DNA of 64,000 nucleotides from JALYUS01 sp038231255 (GCA_038231255.1 JBBRLR010000013.1:1-64000); one strand, 5' to 3'. Counted from the stretch's first letter, positions 41,635 through 50,485 are shown. Numbers and translations are program-made. Notes: generated by a model from the sequence alone, not told the origin.

Positions 41635-43914
41635 CTATTCATTGCTTGGTTGCGCGACGCCTGCGGTCCAGTAGACGCTGCCTTCCCAAGTCTGTTCGGG
41701 GTCGAGGGTGAGCGGCCAGCGGGCGACGAGGCTGGTGCCCTGGTAGACGCGCTCGAAGCCGCCCTCGGAGTTGGAGACGGTTTCGATAGGCAGTTTCCAG
41801 AGTTCAGCGGGCGGGCTGAGCATCAGCGACAGGTCCACATCGAGCCAGGTATTGCCGAGGTGGAGTTCGGCGGCTTCCGGCCACGTTTCGGGCGTGTCGT
41901 GGTGGGCGGTCAGGGCGGCATGGTCCGGCAGCCAGGTGTAGCACTGATCGTTGTGCCCGCCACCTTGCAGGTTGATATTCCACTCCGAGCCGAAGACGAG
42001 CGTCACGGGCCACGGGCCGCGGTTCGTGACGCGGTAATGGCAGGTGAAAGCCGCGCCAATCGTCTGCACCATATACGTCTTCTCGATCGTCAGGGGCGAT
42101 GTGCCGCCATCCGGCCAGGCGATCTGACCATCCCGCCGGAGCGTAAATTTCCAGGTGGGGGCTTGCGCGTCCCCGGCGGGGGCGAAGGAGGCGGTCGCGG
42201 CGTCAATTGGGTCGAGCGTCCAAGCGCCGCGCGCGAAGTCGCCCTGCTCGGTGTATCGCCCGAAGCGGAAGTCGTCCGGCCCGACCTCGGCGTCCAGCAG
42301 ATGCTCGATGCCACCGCCCCGGTCGTAGGTGTCGTAGGCGAGGTAGTCCTCCAGCCCCGCCTCGCGGAAGCGGACGACGCCATGGATGTTCGCCGGTTCG
42401 TTCTCGCTTTCGGCCTGCGCGTTGTCGTCGCCGGCGGTCACCCCGGCGTCGGATGACGGTTCCGCGTGGGCGGGCGCCCTCTGGGCAGGATAGGCTTCCG
42501 CCGCGTGCGCGCGCACCGTCGCGTGGTAAGACTCCGGGCGACGAGCGAGGGTGTCGAGGGCATTGACGGCGACACGGCGGATGTCCCACTGCTGGAGCAT
42601 ACCACCCTCGGCGGGGTCAATAAGCAGGTTCTGGTGCTGCCCGGTCAGGAGCAGTTCGGGCGCGCCGTCCGCGTCGAGGTCGCGCACCTCGTGCCGGAAC
42701 CAGTCCGTTTCGTGCGGATGCAGGATCTCGTCGGCAGCATTCTCGGCAAGCAGGAGGCGGTGCGTCGTTTCGGCACGCATATGGTTCATGTAGATACCGC
42801 CGAAGACGCCGTGCCAGTAGACGTCGTTGTTCTGCCCTCGGTAGAGTTCGAGCAGCCCGCCATCTCCTTCGCCGCCCGCCGCCCGCGCCGCGTGGACCTT
42901 CGCGTGCGTGCGGAGCATCCGCTTGTGGAGGCGGTTGATTTCGGGGTATTTCGTCATAAAGGAGCGCCAGAAGCCGCCGCGCATCCACCGCGCGACCTCG
43001 GGCCGTTCCGCCTCCATGTCGTGCCGCACCGCCTCGAACTGCGCAGCAGCAGCAGCGGGCAGTACCCACTCGCTCATCTCGACGTACGACGCGGTCGGTA
43101 GGTAGATACGGCCGAGCGCGGGGTAATTCCGGCGATACTCGCCGAGCGGCATCGTCAGGAGCCAGTCATGGTTTTCTTCCAGCGCACTGAAGAGCCGATC
43201 CATATAACCGCGCGCCCAGACATGCTCGTAGGTGCTCGGCCACGCGCCGAACTTCTCGCCGTCGTCGCCCATCACGGCAATCGGTGGGTGACCTTCCGGC
43301 GCGTTCTCCGCCAGCCCACGCAGAAAGGCAATCGTCTCCTCGACGGAGCGCCACGGTACGGTATAGCGCAGCGAATAGAGCGAGGGGAAAACGCCGATCG
43401 GCCGCCCGTCGTCCTCGGTCAGGTAGTAGCCGTAGAGATCGTCTGGGCCGACGCCGGAGGCGAGCAAGTGCGTGTCGTCCACAATCGTCCACTGCATCCC
43501 GGCGTCCACGAGCGAATGCGGCAGCCCCGGTTCCCAGACCCGCTCCGCCAGCCACATACCGGTCGGCGTCGTGCCAAAGGTCTGTTGGACGGCATCGGTG
43601 AGGGCACGTACCTGGCCGACACGATCCGCCTCCGGCAGCACGGCGAGCACCGGCTCGTAGAAGCCGCCCCCGACGACCTCCACCTGCCCCCGCTCGGCGA
43701 GCGCGCGGATGCGATCGAGCAGATCCGGGTGGGTCAAGCGCAACCAGTCGAGGAGCGAGCCGGTGTAGTGCAGGCCGACGCGCACGCCCGGATGCCGTTC
43801 GAGCGCGGCGACCATCGGCTCGTACGCCTTCTCGTAATGCTCCTCGTTGACCCAGCCGAAGTTGCCGATTGGCTGGTGGTTGTGGAAAACAAGTCCAAGC
43901 ACGACCTGACCCAT
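41635..43914 (-). CDS. GH57 4-alpha-glucanotransferase / alpha-amylase
   Basis: 759 residues, cytoplasmic. Motif 1 is HNHQPIGNF (11-19); the nucleophile is Glu124 in GMWLAERVWEPG; the acid/base lies in VMGDDGEKFGAWP (Asp217 or Asp218). This is the layout of archaeal-type GH57 4-alpha-glucanotransferase. DUF1925/DUF1926-like beta domains follow, with EWNINLQGGGHNDQCY and LGNTWLDVDLSLML. A flexible insert near residues 470-510 includes YPAQRAPAHAEPSSD, encoded by a CCTGCCCAGAGGGC repeat also found in the GT39-like gene. Start ATG at 43914 after GAGGAGCAGAT. With the glycosidase it suggests storage-glucan handling. Confidence 0.9.
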   Translation of the reverse strand: MGQVVLGLVFHNHQPIGNFGWVNEEHYEKAYEPMVAALERHPGVRVGLHYTGSLLDWLRLTHPDLLDRIRALAERGQVEVVGGGFYEPVLAVLPEADRVGQVRALTDAVQQTFGTTPTGMWLAERVWEPGLPHSLVDAGMQWTIVDDTHLLASGVGPDDLYGYYLTEDDGRPIGVFPSLYSLRYTVPWRSVEETIAFLRGLAENAPEGHPPIAVMGDDGEKFGAWPSTYEHVWARGYMDRLFSALEENHDWLLTMPLGEYRRNYPALGRIYLPTASYVEMSEWVLPAAAAAQFEAVRHDMEAERPEVARWMRGGFWRSFMTKYPEINRLHKRMLRTHAKVHAARAAGGEGDGGLLELYRGQNNDVYWHGVFGGIYMNHMRAETTHRLLLAENAADEILHPHETDWFRHEVRDLDADGAPELLLTGQHQNLLIDPAEGGMLQQWDIRRVAVNALDTLARRPESYHATVRAHAAEAYPAQRAPAHAEPSSDAGVTAGDDNAQAESENEPANIHGVVRFREAGLEDYLAYDTYDRGGGIEHLLDAEVGPDDFRFGRYTEQGDFARGAWTLDPIDAATASFAPAGDAQAPTWKFTLRRDGQIAWPDGGTSPLTIEKTYMVQTIGAAFTCHYRVTNRGPWPVTLVFGSEWNINLQGGGHNDQCYTWLPDHAALTAHHDTPETWPEAAELHLGNTWLDVDLSLMLSPPAELWKLPIETVSNSEGGFERVYQGTSLVARWPLTLDPEQTWEGSVYWTAGVAQPSNE

Positions 43915-44028
43915 ATCTGCTCCTCGCGAGATTCGCGCGACGATGATCCGCTGACATCACCCGATGCCGTCTCAGACCCACCGCGCATCCACCGTGCCAC
44001 GACACGCTCAAGTATCGGCGCGCCGCCG

Positions 44029-44165
44029 ATAGTTGAAGACCCGCCCTACCCGATTACCGGCAGGAGTAAGTCGTTCGTGTTCATCAGCCTGCGTCCCCGG
44101 TAGTCCCTGACCCGGTAGCGTGGGCTTCAGCCTACGACGGACGCAGGCTGATGAACACGCTACCA
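44029..44165. repeat. ACCCGATTACCGG and AGCCTGCGTC palindrome block
   Basis: GACCCGCCCTACCCGATTACCGG, then TTCATCAGCCTGCGTC, then GGTAGCGTGGGCTTCAGCCTACG ... CGCAGGCTGATGAACACGCTACC. A second copy, with the same order of parts, is at 50569-50663. The 251-base gap 43915-44166 shows no gene. Confidence 0.75.
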
Positions 44166-44166
44166 T

Positions 44167-45099
44167 TTACCCACTCCGGGAAGCAACCAACGCGCTTTTC
44201 TGGATGATGGCGCGGGCGACGCGGAGGGAAGCGGCGTCCACCATCTTGCCGTCCACGGTGATCGCGCCCTTGCCCGCGCCCATCGCTTCCTCATAGGCGT
44301 CGAGCACGCGTCGTGCCCACGCCACCTGCGATTCCGGCAGCGAGAAGACGCGATTCAGCGTCTCGACCTGGCTCGGGTGGATCGCCCATTTGCCGTCGAA
44401 TCCCATCACTCGCCCGATCTCGCAGACCTTCTCGAACCCCGCCGCGTCGCGGAAGGGCGCGTGTGGCCCGTCAATGCACCGCTTCCCGAAGGCCCGCGCC
44501 GCGACGACGACCGTCTGCATGATCGCGTGCCAGCGGTGGCCCGGATACAGGTCATCGCTCGCGTCGAGCGCGCCGATGGAGTCCATCGGCATCTGCAAGG
44601 AGGCCGCGTAATCGCCCGGCCCATAGAGGATCGCCTCGACCCGCCGCGAGCAGGCGGCGATGGCGTTCGCATTGACGCAGCCGAGCGCCGTCTCGATCTG
44701 CACCTCGATGCCGATCCGGTTCGCAAACCCCTTCGCCATCTCGATCTGCCGCAGCAGTGTCTCGATCACGTAGACATCCTCCGCCCGCTCCACCTTCGGC
44801 ACGACGACGAAGTCCAACCGATCCCCCGCCGCCTCGACGACCTCGATCAGATCGCGGTAGGCGTACGGCGTGTCGAGCGCGTTGATGCGGTACATCCGCA
44901 GGCTGTCGCCGAAATCGCAGTGCATCAGCGCGTGGATGACAGTGGCGCGGCTCGCCTCCTTCTCGCTCGGCGCGACGGCATCTTCAAGGTCAATACAGAC
45001 CGCGTCGGCGGCAGACGCGGCCGCCTTCTCGATCATCCGCAGGTTCGATGCGGGTGTCACCAGCACCGACCGTTCCAGTCGCGCAGCAGGATCAGACAC
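44167..45099 (-). CDS. HpcH/HpaI-type CoA-ester lyase (citrate-lyase beta-like)
   Basis: 310 residues, TIM-barrel. SVLVTPASNLRMIEKAA and ADAVCIDLEDAVAPSEK hold Arg/Asp/Glu of the metal and CoA site; FVVVPKVERAEDV, IGIEVQIETALG (Glu ligand) and ILYGPGDYAASL match malyl-CoA/citramalyl-CoA lyases, and GFDGKWAIHPSQVE is the conserved end motif. It cleaves a beta-hydroxyacyl-CoA into a short acyl-CoA plus an oxo acid. The start is GTG at 45099 with AAGGGAG upstream. Last gene of a probable operon from the acyl-CoA dehydrogenase; the exact acyl-CoA is unknown. Confidence 0.9.
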   Translation of the reverse strand: MSDPAARLERSVLVTPASNLRMIEKAAASAADAVCIDLEDAVAPSEKEASRATVIHALMHCDFGDSLRMYRINALDTPYAYRDLIEVVEAAGDRLDFVVVPKVERAEDVYVIETLLRQIEMAKGFANRIGIEVQIETALGCVNANAIAACSRRVEAILYGPGDYAASLQMPMDSIGALDASDDLYPGHRWHAIMQTVVVAARAFGKRCIDGPHAPFRDAAGFEKVCEIGRVMGFDGKWAIHPSQVETLNRVFSLPESQVAWARRVLDAYEEAMGAGKGAITVDGKMVDAASLRVARAIIQKSALVASRSG

Positions 45100-45110
45100 G
45101 ATACGACTCC

Positions 45111-45204
45111 CTTAACCGCGAAGAGCACGAAGAGGGAAAAGCGGGAATAGAATTTTTCCTCCTCCTTCTCTCCTTCGTGCTCTTCGCGCCTTCGTGGTTC
45201 AATC
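45111..45204. repeat. CACGAAGAG palindrome
   Basis: AACCGCGAAGAGCACGAAGAGGG pairs with CCTTCGTGCTCTTCGCGCCTTCGTGGTT around an A/T-rich middle. It lies between the lyase and MaoC genes of one operon and includes the end of the MaoC frame. Same family as the inner arms at 34128-34233. Confidence 0.85.
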
Positions 45205-45714
45205 CTCGTTCCCATTCTCGCGCGGACCGAGGCGGGGGATGATAGGGGCTTGGCCGCGCTTGTAGACCATGATGGTGCGGTTGAAGGTGATGACGATTGT
45301 GCCCTCGTGATTGTAGCCCGTCGTCTTCACGGTGACGATGCCGACGTTCGGGCGGGACTGCGACGCGCGCAGGGAAAGCACCTCGGACTGCGAGTAGATC
45401 GTGTCGCCCTCGAAAACCGGGTTGGGCAGCCGCACCTCGTCCCAGCCGAGGTTCGCGAGCACATTCTGCGAGATGTCCGTCACGCTCTGACCGGTGACGA
45501 GCGCGAGCGTGAAGGTCGAATCCACAAGCGGCCTGCCGAACTCCGTCTGCGCCGCGTAATGGTGGTCGAAGTGGATCGGCGCGGTGTTCTGCGTCAGCAG
45601 CGTGAACCAGATATTGTCGGTCGTCGTCACCGTCCGCCCAAGCGGGTGCTCATAGACATCACCGACCACGAAATCCTCGAAGAACCGGCCCTGCCAACCA
45701 TGCTTGACGGCCAT
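45199..45714 (-). CDS. MaoC-family hydratase
   Basis: 171 residues, hot-dog fold. FEDFVVGDVYEHPLGRTVTTTDNIWFTLLTQNTAPIHFDHHYA (key parts: GRTVTTTDN, Asn-Thr-Ala-Pro-Ile-His-Phe-Asp) carries the catalytic Asn/His/Asp triad of (R)-hydratases such as mesaconyl-CoA hydratase. It should add water to an enoyl-CoA, producing the hydroxyacyl-CoA that the downstream lyase could cleave. ATG start at 45714. Its neighbours in the operon are the CoA transferase, acyl-CoA dehydrogenase and lyase. Confidence 0.9.
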   Translation of the reverse strand: MAVKHGWQGRFFEDFVVGDVYEHPLGRTVTTTDNIWFTLLTQNTAPIHFDHHYAAQTEFGRPLVDSTFTLALVTGQSVTDISQNVLANLGWDEVRLPNPVFEGDTIYSQSEVLSLRASQSRPNVGIVTVKTTGYNHEGTIVITFNRTIMVYKRGQAPIIPRLGPRENGNED

Positions 45715-45721
45715 CGGGAAA

Positions 45722-45812
45722 CCTCACCTCCCTGCCCCCTCTCGTACGGAGCCATTGCGATGGAGAGGGGGAGTGATACAGGGAATGTAGGGGCGCACAG
45801 CCGTGCGCCTTC
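45722..45812. repeat. CCCCTCTC hairpin and GGGGCGCACAGCCGTGCGCC unit
   Basis: CCCCCTCTCGTACGGAGCCATTGCGATGGAGAGGGGG (45736-45772) followed by TAGGGGCGCACAGCCGTGCGCC (45788-45810), a short palindrome (GGCGCAC-AGCC-GTGCGCC type). It fills the gap between MaoC and the first DUF1330 gene. Confidence 0.75.
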
Positions 45813-45822
45813 TTTCTTCGCC

Positions 45823-46113
45823 CTACGTCCCATCCACTAGAAAAAGCGTGCCGTTCGAGGTCGCTTGCCGCAGCGCCTTCGCGTCGCGGTATTCCTCGGA
45901 TGCCCACCACGCTTTGGCGCGCTCCCTATTCTCGAACTCGATGATGACCAGGCGTTGCGGCAGTTGCCTGTTGCCTTCAAGCACTTCCGCATTGCCGCCG
46001 CGCGCAATGAACGTCCCGCCGTACTGCGCGACCGTCGCCGGGACCATTTTGATGTAGTCCTGATACCGTTCGGGGTCGTTGACATCTACTTGCGCAATCA
46101 CATAGGCAGCCAT
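45823..46113 (-). CDS. DUF1330 dimeric alpha+beta barrel protein (copy 1)
   Basis: 96 residues. MAAYVIAQVDVNDPERYQDYI, GGTFIARGG and LVIIEFENRERAKAWWASEEYRDAKALRQ match DUF1330, a small ferredoxin-like dimeric barrel of the EthD/monooxygenase kind. Tandem with a paralogue upstream, 34 bases apart. Inside the CoA-ester operon; the role is not established for the family. Confidence 0.85.
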   Translation of the reverse strand: MAAYVIAQVDVNDPERYQDYIKMVPATVAQYGGTFIARGGNAEVLEGNRQLPQRLVIIEFENRERAKAWWASEEYRDAKALRQATSNGTLFLVDGT

Positions 46114-46147
46114 CGTTTCCTCCTGACGTGAAGATTATCGGGCGACC

Positions 46148-46435
46148 TCACATCCCCTCAACGAGGATCATCTTGCCAGTGGAGGCTTGCTGTCGAATCT
46201 CCTTCGCCTCGCGGTACTCCTCGGAGTGGTACCACTCCAGCGCCCGCTCGACGCTCGGCCATGCGGTGATGACGAGGCGCTTCGGGTCCCAGTCACCTTC
46301 CAGCGTCCGCACCTGCCCGCCCCGCGCGATAAACGCGCCCCCATACTTCTCCAGCGACGCCGGCACTAACGCGCGGTACTCCTCGTAGCGGACAGGATCA
46401 GTAATCTCGATCTCGGTAATCATGTACGCGGCCAT
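46148..46435 (-). CDS. DUF1330 dimeric alpha+beta barrel protein (copy 2)
   Basis: 95 residues. MAAYMITEIEITDPVRYEEY, GGAFIARGGQV, LVITAWPSVERALEWYHSEEYREAKEIRQ. Clearly paralogous to the preceding entry, with about half the residues shared. Begins only four bases after the CoA transferase stop, so it is in the same operon. Function unknown. Confidence 0.85.
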   Translation of the reverse strand: MAAYMITEIEITDPVRYEEYRALVPASLEKYGGAFIARGGQVRTLEGDWDPKRLVITAWPSVERALEWYHSEEYREAKEIRQQASTGKMILVEGM

Positions 46436-46438
46436 GGC

Positions 46439-47638
46439 TCACTCCTTCACTTCATCCCCCGAGATCACTTTTTCGGCGCGGAGGCGTACGATGTGCGCGT
46501 CATCATAGCCGAGGGACCGCAGAATCGCCTCGGTGTGCGCGCCGACGGCGGGGATCGGGTCCATGCGCGGTTCGACATCCGCCATGATGACGGGCGGTTT
46601 GAGCATTTGCAGCGCGCCGACGGGCGAGGCCACCGCCCGCCAGCGGTCGCGCGTGGCGAGTTGTGGGTGGTCGAGAAACTCCTGCACGGAGTTCAATCGT
46701 GCGTTGGCGATCCCCGCCGCTTCCAGCCGTGCCACGACCTGCACGGCGGTCAGGGCGCCGAAGACCGCGACGATCTCCGCATGCAATTCGTCCCGGTGCG
46801 CCACGCGCGCGGTGCCGGAAGCAAAGCGGCGGTCGGTGGCAATCTCTGGTCGCTGGAGGACGGCGGCACAGAAATTCGCCCACTCGCGCTCATTCTGGAT
46901 GCCGAGAAAGACCGTGCCGCCATCGCCGGTCGCGAAGGGGCCGTAGGGGGCAATCGTCGCGTGGCTCGCGCCAGTGCGGGCAGGCGGGTTACCGCCGTAC
47001 TTCGTGAAATACGCCGGGTAGCCCATCCACTCCGCGAGGCCGTCGAAGAGCGAGACTTCCATCGTCGTCCCTTCACCCGTCCGCCCGCGCTGGATGAGGG
47101 CGGCGAGGATGCCGGAGTAGGCGTACATCCCCCCCGCGAGGTCCGCGACGGCGATCCCCGCCTTGGCGGGCGATTCGGGTGTGCCCGTGACGGCGACGAC
47201 GCCCGCCTCACACTGCACGAGCAGATCGTACGCCTTTTTGTCGCGGTACGGGCCGGAGGAGCCGTAGCCGGAAAGGTCGCAGATAATCAGGCGCGGGTAC
47301 CGCGCGTGCAGCGAGTCCGCGCCGAAGCCGAGCCGCGCCGCCGCGCCGGGGGCGAGATTCTGGATGAAGACGTCCGCCGTTTCGAGCAACTGGTGGACGA
47401 TTCGCTGCGCCTCGGCGTGTTTCATATCGAGCGCGAGCGATTCCTTGGAGCGATTGAGCCAGACGAAGTGCGCGCTCATCCCCCGGACGGCGGACTCGTA
47501 CTGCCGGGCGAAATCCCCCACACCGACGCGCTCGATCTTGATGACCCGCGCGCCGAGATCGGCCAACTGCCGCGTCGCGAATGGCACGGCGACGGCCTGC
47601 TCCAGCGCGACGACGGTGATCCCCTCCAGCGGCAGCAT
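46439..47638 (-). CDS. CaiB/BaiF family (class III) CoA transferase
   Basis: 399 residues. LPLEGITVVALEQAVAVPFATRQLADLGARVIKIER opens like all class III CoA transferases (start pieces GITVVALEQ and DLGARVIKIER); the catalytic Asp sits in the region DVFIQNLAPGAAARLG/ICDLSGYGSSGPY, and FDGLAEWMGYPAYF and GNPPARTGASH follow. It would exchange CoA between a donor thioester and a carboxylic acid substrate. It starts within the stop of the acyl-CoA dehydrogenase (TGATG), so the two are translationally coupled. Substrate acid not known; a dicarboxylate is plausible from the neighbours. Confidence 0.92.
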   Translation of the reverse strand: MLPLEGITVVALEQAVAVPFATRQLADLGARVIKIERVGVGDFARQYESAVRGMSAHFVWLNRSKESLALDMKHAEAQRIVHQLLETADVFIQNLAPGAAARLGFGADSLHARYPRLIICDLSGYGSSGPYRDKKAYDLLVQCEAGVVAVTGTPESPAKAGIAVADLAGGMYAYSGILAALIQRGRTGEGTTMEVSLFDGLAEWMGYPAYFTKYGGNPPARTGASHATIAPYGPFATGDGGTVFLGIQNEREWANFCAAVLQRPEIATDRRFASGTARVAHRDELHAEIVAVFGALTAVQVVARLEAAGIANARLNSVQEFLDHPQLATRDRWRAVASPVGALQMLKPPVIMADVEPRMDPIPAVGAHTEAILRSLGYDDAHIVRLRAEKVISGDEVKE

Positions 47639-48795
47639 CAGTATGACCTCGGCAGGCCGAGCATGTGCTCTGCGACGTACGAGAGGATAAGGTTTGTAGA
47701 GAGCGGCGCGACCTGATACAAGCGTGTCTCGCGAAACTTGCGCTCGATGTCATACTCCGCCGCGAAGCCGTAGCCGCCGTAGGTCTGCAACGCGGCATTC
47801 GCCGCCTCCCACGAGGCGTCCGCCGCGAGCAGTTTCGCCATGTTCGCCTCCGCACCGCACGGTTCGCCCCGGTCGAATTTCTCCGCCGCCCGGAAGCGCA
47901 TCAGGTCCGCCGCCTCGACATTGACGTGCGCCCGCGCGATCGGGAACTGCACGCCCTGATTCTGCCCGATCGGGCGGCCAAAGACTTCCCGCTCCTTCGC
48001 CCGCCGCGTCGCGCGTTCGACGAACCAATGACCGTCGCCGATGCACTCGGCGGCGATCAGGATGCGCTCGGCATTCATGCCGTCGAGGATGTAGCGGAAG
48101 CCGCTCCCCTCCTCGCCGATCAGGCTGCGCGCGGGGATCGGCACGTTGTCGAAGGTCAGTTTGTTCGTCTCGTTGTTGAGCATGATCGGGATCGGCTCGA
48201 CGGTCAGGCCATTCGCCAGCGCGTCGTGCAGATCAAGGAGGAAGACGGACAGGCCGTGCGATTTCCGCTCCACCCGCTCCTGCGGGGTCGTGCGGGCGAG
48301 CAGGAGCATCAGGTCGGAGTGCTGGACGCGCGAGATGTAGATTTTCCGCCCATTAACGATGTAGCGGTCGCCGTCGCGCGTCGCCGTCGTCGTCAGGCTC
48401 GTCGTGTCCGAACCGGCGTCCGGCTCCGTGACGCCAAAGGCCTGTAGGCGCAGTGCGCCGCGCGCGATCTGGGGCAAATATTCGCGCTTTTGTTCCTCCG
48501 AGCCATGCCGCAGCAGTGTGCCCATCACATACATCTGCGCGTGGGCAGGCCCCGCGTTGCCGCCGCTGTAGTTGACTTCTTCGAGGATCACCGACGCCTC
48601 GGTGAGGCTCATGCCGAGGCCGCCGTATTCTTTGGGAATCAGCGCGCCGAGCAGCCCGGTTGCGGTCATCGCCCGTGTGAATGCTTCAGGGTAGGAGCGC
48701 GTGCGATCCAGTTCGCGCCAATAGTCGTCCGGGAAGTCCTTGCAGAATTCCCGCACCCGCGTGCGGAGCGATGCGTATGTGTCGTTATCGGTCAC
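47638..48795 (-). CDS. Acyl-CoA dehydrogenase
   Basis: 385 residues from GTG at 48795 (AGAAGG eight bases upstream); another GTG at 48813 would add six residues but lies in repeat DNA. LGALIPKEYGGLGMSLTEASVILEEV, AFGVTEPDAGSDTTSLTTTA (FAD binding), RKIYISRVQHSDLMLLLA and the C-terminal QTYGGYGFAAEYDIERKFRETRLYQ (given as pieces) are characteristic. The catalytic base is probably the Glu/Asp in the YGGYGF/AEYDIERK region. It would oxidise an acyl-CoA to the enoyl-CoA used by the MaoC hydratase. It passes electrons to ETF, which is not encoded in the window. Confidence 0.92.
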   Translation of the reverse strand: MTDNDTYASLRTRVREFCKDFPDDYWRELDRTRSYPEAFTRAMTATGLLGALIPKEYGGLGMSLTEASVILEEVNYSGGNAGPAHAQMYVMGTLLRHGSEEQKREYLPQIARGALRLQAFGVTEPDAGSDTTSLTTTATRDGDRYIVNGRKIYISRVQHSDLMLLLARTTPQERVERKSHGLSVFLLDLHDALANGLTVEPIPIMLNNETNKLTFDNVPIPARSLIGEEGSGFRYILDGMNAERILIAAECIGDGHWFVERATRRAKEREVFGRPIGQNQGVQFPIARAHVNVEAADLMRFRAAEKFDRGEPCGAEANMAKLLAADASWEAANAALQTYGGYGFAAEYDIERKFRETRLYQVAPLSTNLILSYVAEHMLGLPRSY

Positions 48796-48828
48796 GGTTG
48801 CTGCCTTCTCCACGACGGCGGGGCGCCC

Positions 48829-50223
48829 CTACGATTTGTTTCCGACAATTTCTTGCCCATTCTGCTGGAAACGTACACCCGTCACCGCGCCCATGTCAGT
48901 CGTGACGAACGTCAGTCTCGTGTCAACGACTTCGCTGAAGAATGTCGCTTCGGATTCGGGGGCGAAGATGAGCGGCGCTTGCCCGATCGGCTGGACTGCC
49001 AGACCGTTGCCATCGCGTGTCACGACGAGCGTGAAATCGAGGCGGAAGATGTACATACCGATGTATCGGTCGAGCACATCCGCAGCGACCAATACGCGTG
49101 TCCGCTCCTCAGGCAAATACCCTGGCCAAGCATATTCCGCCGCGATTGCGTTGAAGATTTCATCGAGGAGTGGCACACCTTCGTCGGAGTTTGTCATCAC
49201 AATCGCGCCGAGGCCACGCTCGCTGTATGCCACGAGCCGACAGGTGAATCCCTGATCGTCACCGCCGTGCAAGAAGCGCATGGACTTACCACTCCCGGCC
49301 AACGCGAATCCCAGCCCCCGGCTTTCGACGTGCAGGGTCAACATCTCGTTCACCATGTCGCGGGAAAGAACGGTATGGGGTTTCCCCGCCCGCACCGCTT
49401 GAATGTCCATAACAAGGCGCGCGAGATCGGTTGGCGTGGTCCAGAGTCCTGCGGCCGCCATTTCCGGGTAGACATGCCACTTCCCCTCGACGACACCGCC
49501 GCCCGTGCGGTGCCCGGCGACGGCCTGATCCCAATAGACTGCGGGCAGCGGTTGTTCATACGTGCTGTTACGCATGCCCAGCGGTTCAAATACCAGTTCT
49601 CGTGCTACGTGAGGGAACGGGTTCCCGGTAGTATCAATCAGCAGTTGTTGCAGCACCGTCGTCCCGCCGCCGGAGTAGCGAAACTGCGTGCCAGGTATAG
49701 TATCCACGCGGACCGGCGGCGTGTTCGCGGGATATTCGCCTTGCAAGACCTGCGTCAGGGAAGGAATTAGGCCATCGCGGCGGTATCCCGGGAAACCATG
49801 TACCGTCAGGCCACCATTGTGACTGAGCAGATGCCGAATCGTCACGCGTGGTTGCCACGTCCCGTTCGTCGGTATCTGCCAGGAACGCAAGGAATGGTTG
49901 ACGTCTTCATCGAGATCAAGGTGCTCTGAGCAGACAAGTTGCAGCGCCGTAACGGCGGCAACGGGCTTACTCACGGACCCGGCCTGAAAGAGGCTTTCCG
50001 TGGTAACCGGTTCTGTTTTTCCAGCCTCCCGCACGCCGTAGCCCCGCGCCCATTCCACTTGATACTCGTTGATTACTGCGATGCTTGCACCGGGCACACC
50101 GTAGAACGCCATGCGCTCGGCTAGCGGCACACCGAGCGCGCGATCATGTGGGCGCGTCCCAAGCGGGACCAAGCCGCGCTCGACCCGCTGCATCCGCGCC
50201 GTGCTATCGTTCGCTGTCTGCAT
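48829..50223 (-). CDS. Serine hydrolase, beta-lactamase class C / penicillin-binding type
   Basis: 464 residues. Catalytic SxxK is Ser-Val-Ser-Lys in FQAGSVSKPVAAVTALQL; the YxN-type motif is Tyr-Ser-Gly in FRYSGGGTTVLQQLL; HLLSHNGGL and the late HGGDDQGF complete the active site. A C-terminal beta domain of about 130 residues is attached, as in D-aminopeptidase or esterase EstB relatives. No clear signal peptide, so probably cytoplasmic esterase or amidase. It ends 33 bases upstream of the acyl-CoA dehydrogenase start, so it may be the first gene of the CoA operon. Confidence 0.85.
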   Translation of the reverse strand: MQTANDSTARMQRVERGLVPLGTRPHDRALGVPLAERMAFYGVPGASIAVINEYQVEWARGYGVREAGKTEPVTTESLFQAGSVSKPVAAVTALQLVCSEHLDLDEDVNHSLRSWQIPTNGTWQPRVTIRHLLSHNGGLTVHGFPGYRRDGLIPSLTQVLQGEYPANTPPVRVDTIPGTQFRYSGGGTTVLQQLLIDTTGNPFPHVARELVFEPLGMRNSTYEQPLPAVYWDQAVAGHRTGGGVVEGKWHVYPEMAAAGLWTTPTDLARLVMDIQAVRAGKPHTVLSRDMVNEMLTLHVESRGLGFALAGSGKSMRFLHGGDDQGFTCRLVAYSERGLGAIVMTNSDEGVPLLDEIFNAIAAEYAWPGYLPEERTRVLVAADVLDRYIGMYIFRLDFTLVVTRDGNGLAVQPIGQAPLIFAPESEATFFSEVVDTRLTFVTTDMGAVTGVRFQQNGQEIVGNKS

Positions 50224-50328
50224 CGTCGCTCCCCGCCGTTACTCGCACGATAGCGCCGATGGTAGCGTATGTGCGGGAGCAATCGGCGTCAATGTGCAAA
50301 CGCTCGTCGCTGATTACTGGGAGGTTCG

Positions 50329-50485
50329 ATGGCGTATCTTATTCTCGTCCGGCATGGGCAATCGCAGTGGAATCTCGAAAACCGCTTCACAGGTTGGACG
50401 GATGTGCCGCTCACTAAAGCGGAGCGGCGAGAGGCGACAATGTGCTCATCGTCGCACATGGCAACAGATTGAATGAACTTTAGCA
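50329..50485 (+). pseudogene. gpmA: gpmA (phosphoglycerate mutase) remnant with internal deletion
   Basis: After GGGAGG the ATG at 50329 reads MAYLILVRHGQSQWNLEN followed by RFTGWTDVPLTKAERREA, the unmistakable start of 2,3-bisphosphoglycerate-dependent phosphoglycerate mutase (RHG phosphohistidine motif). The next bases, in the +1 frame, read NVLIVAHGNRL, the second active-site His motif that normally lies about 140 residues later. The middle is missing and the frame is shifted, ending at a stop near 50472 in frame 1. The gene is therefore dead, lost by a clean internal deletion of about 420 bases. Confidence 0.9.
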
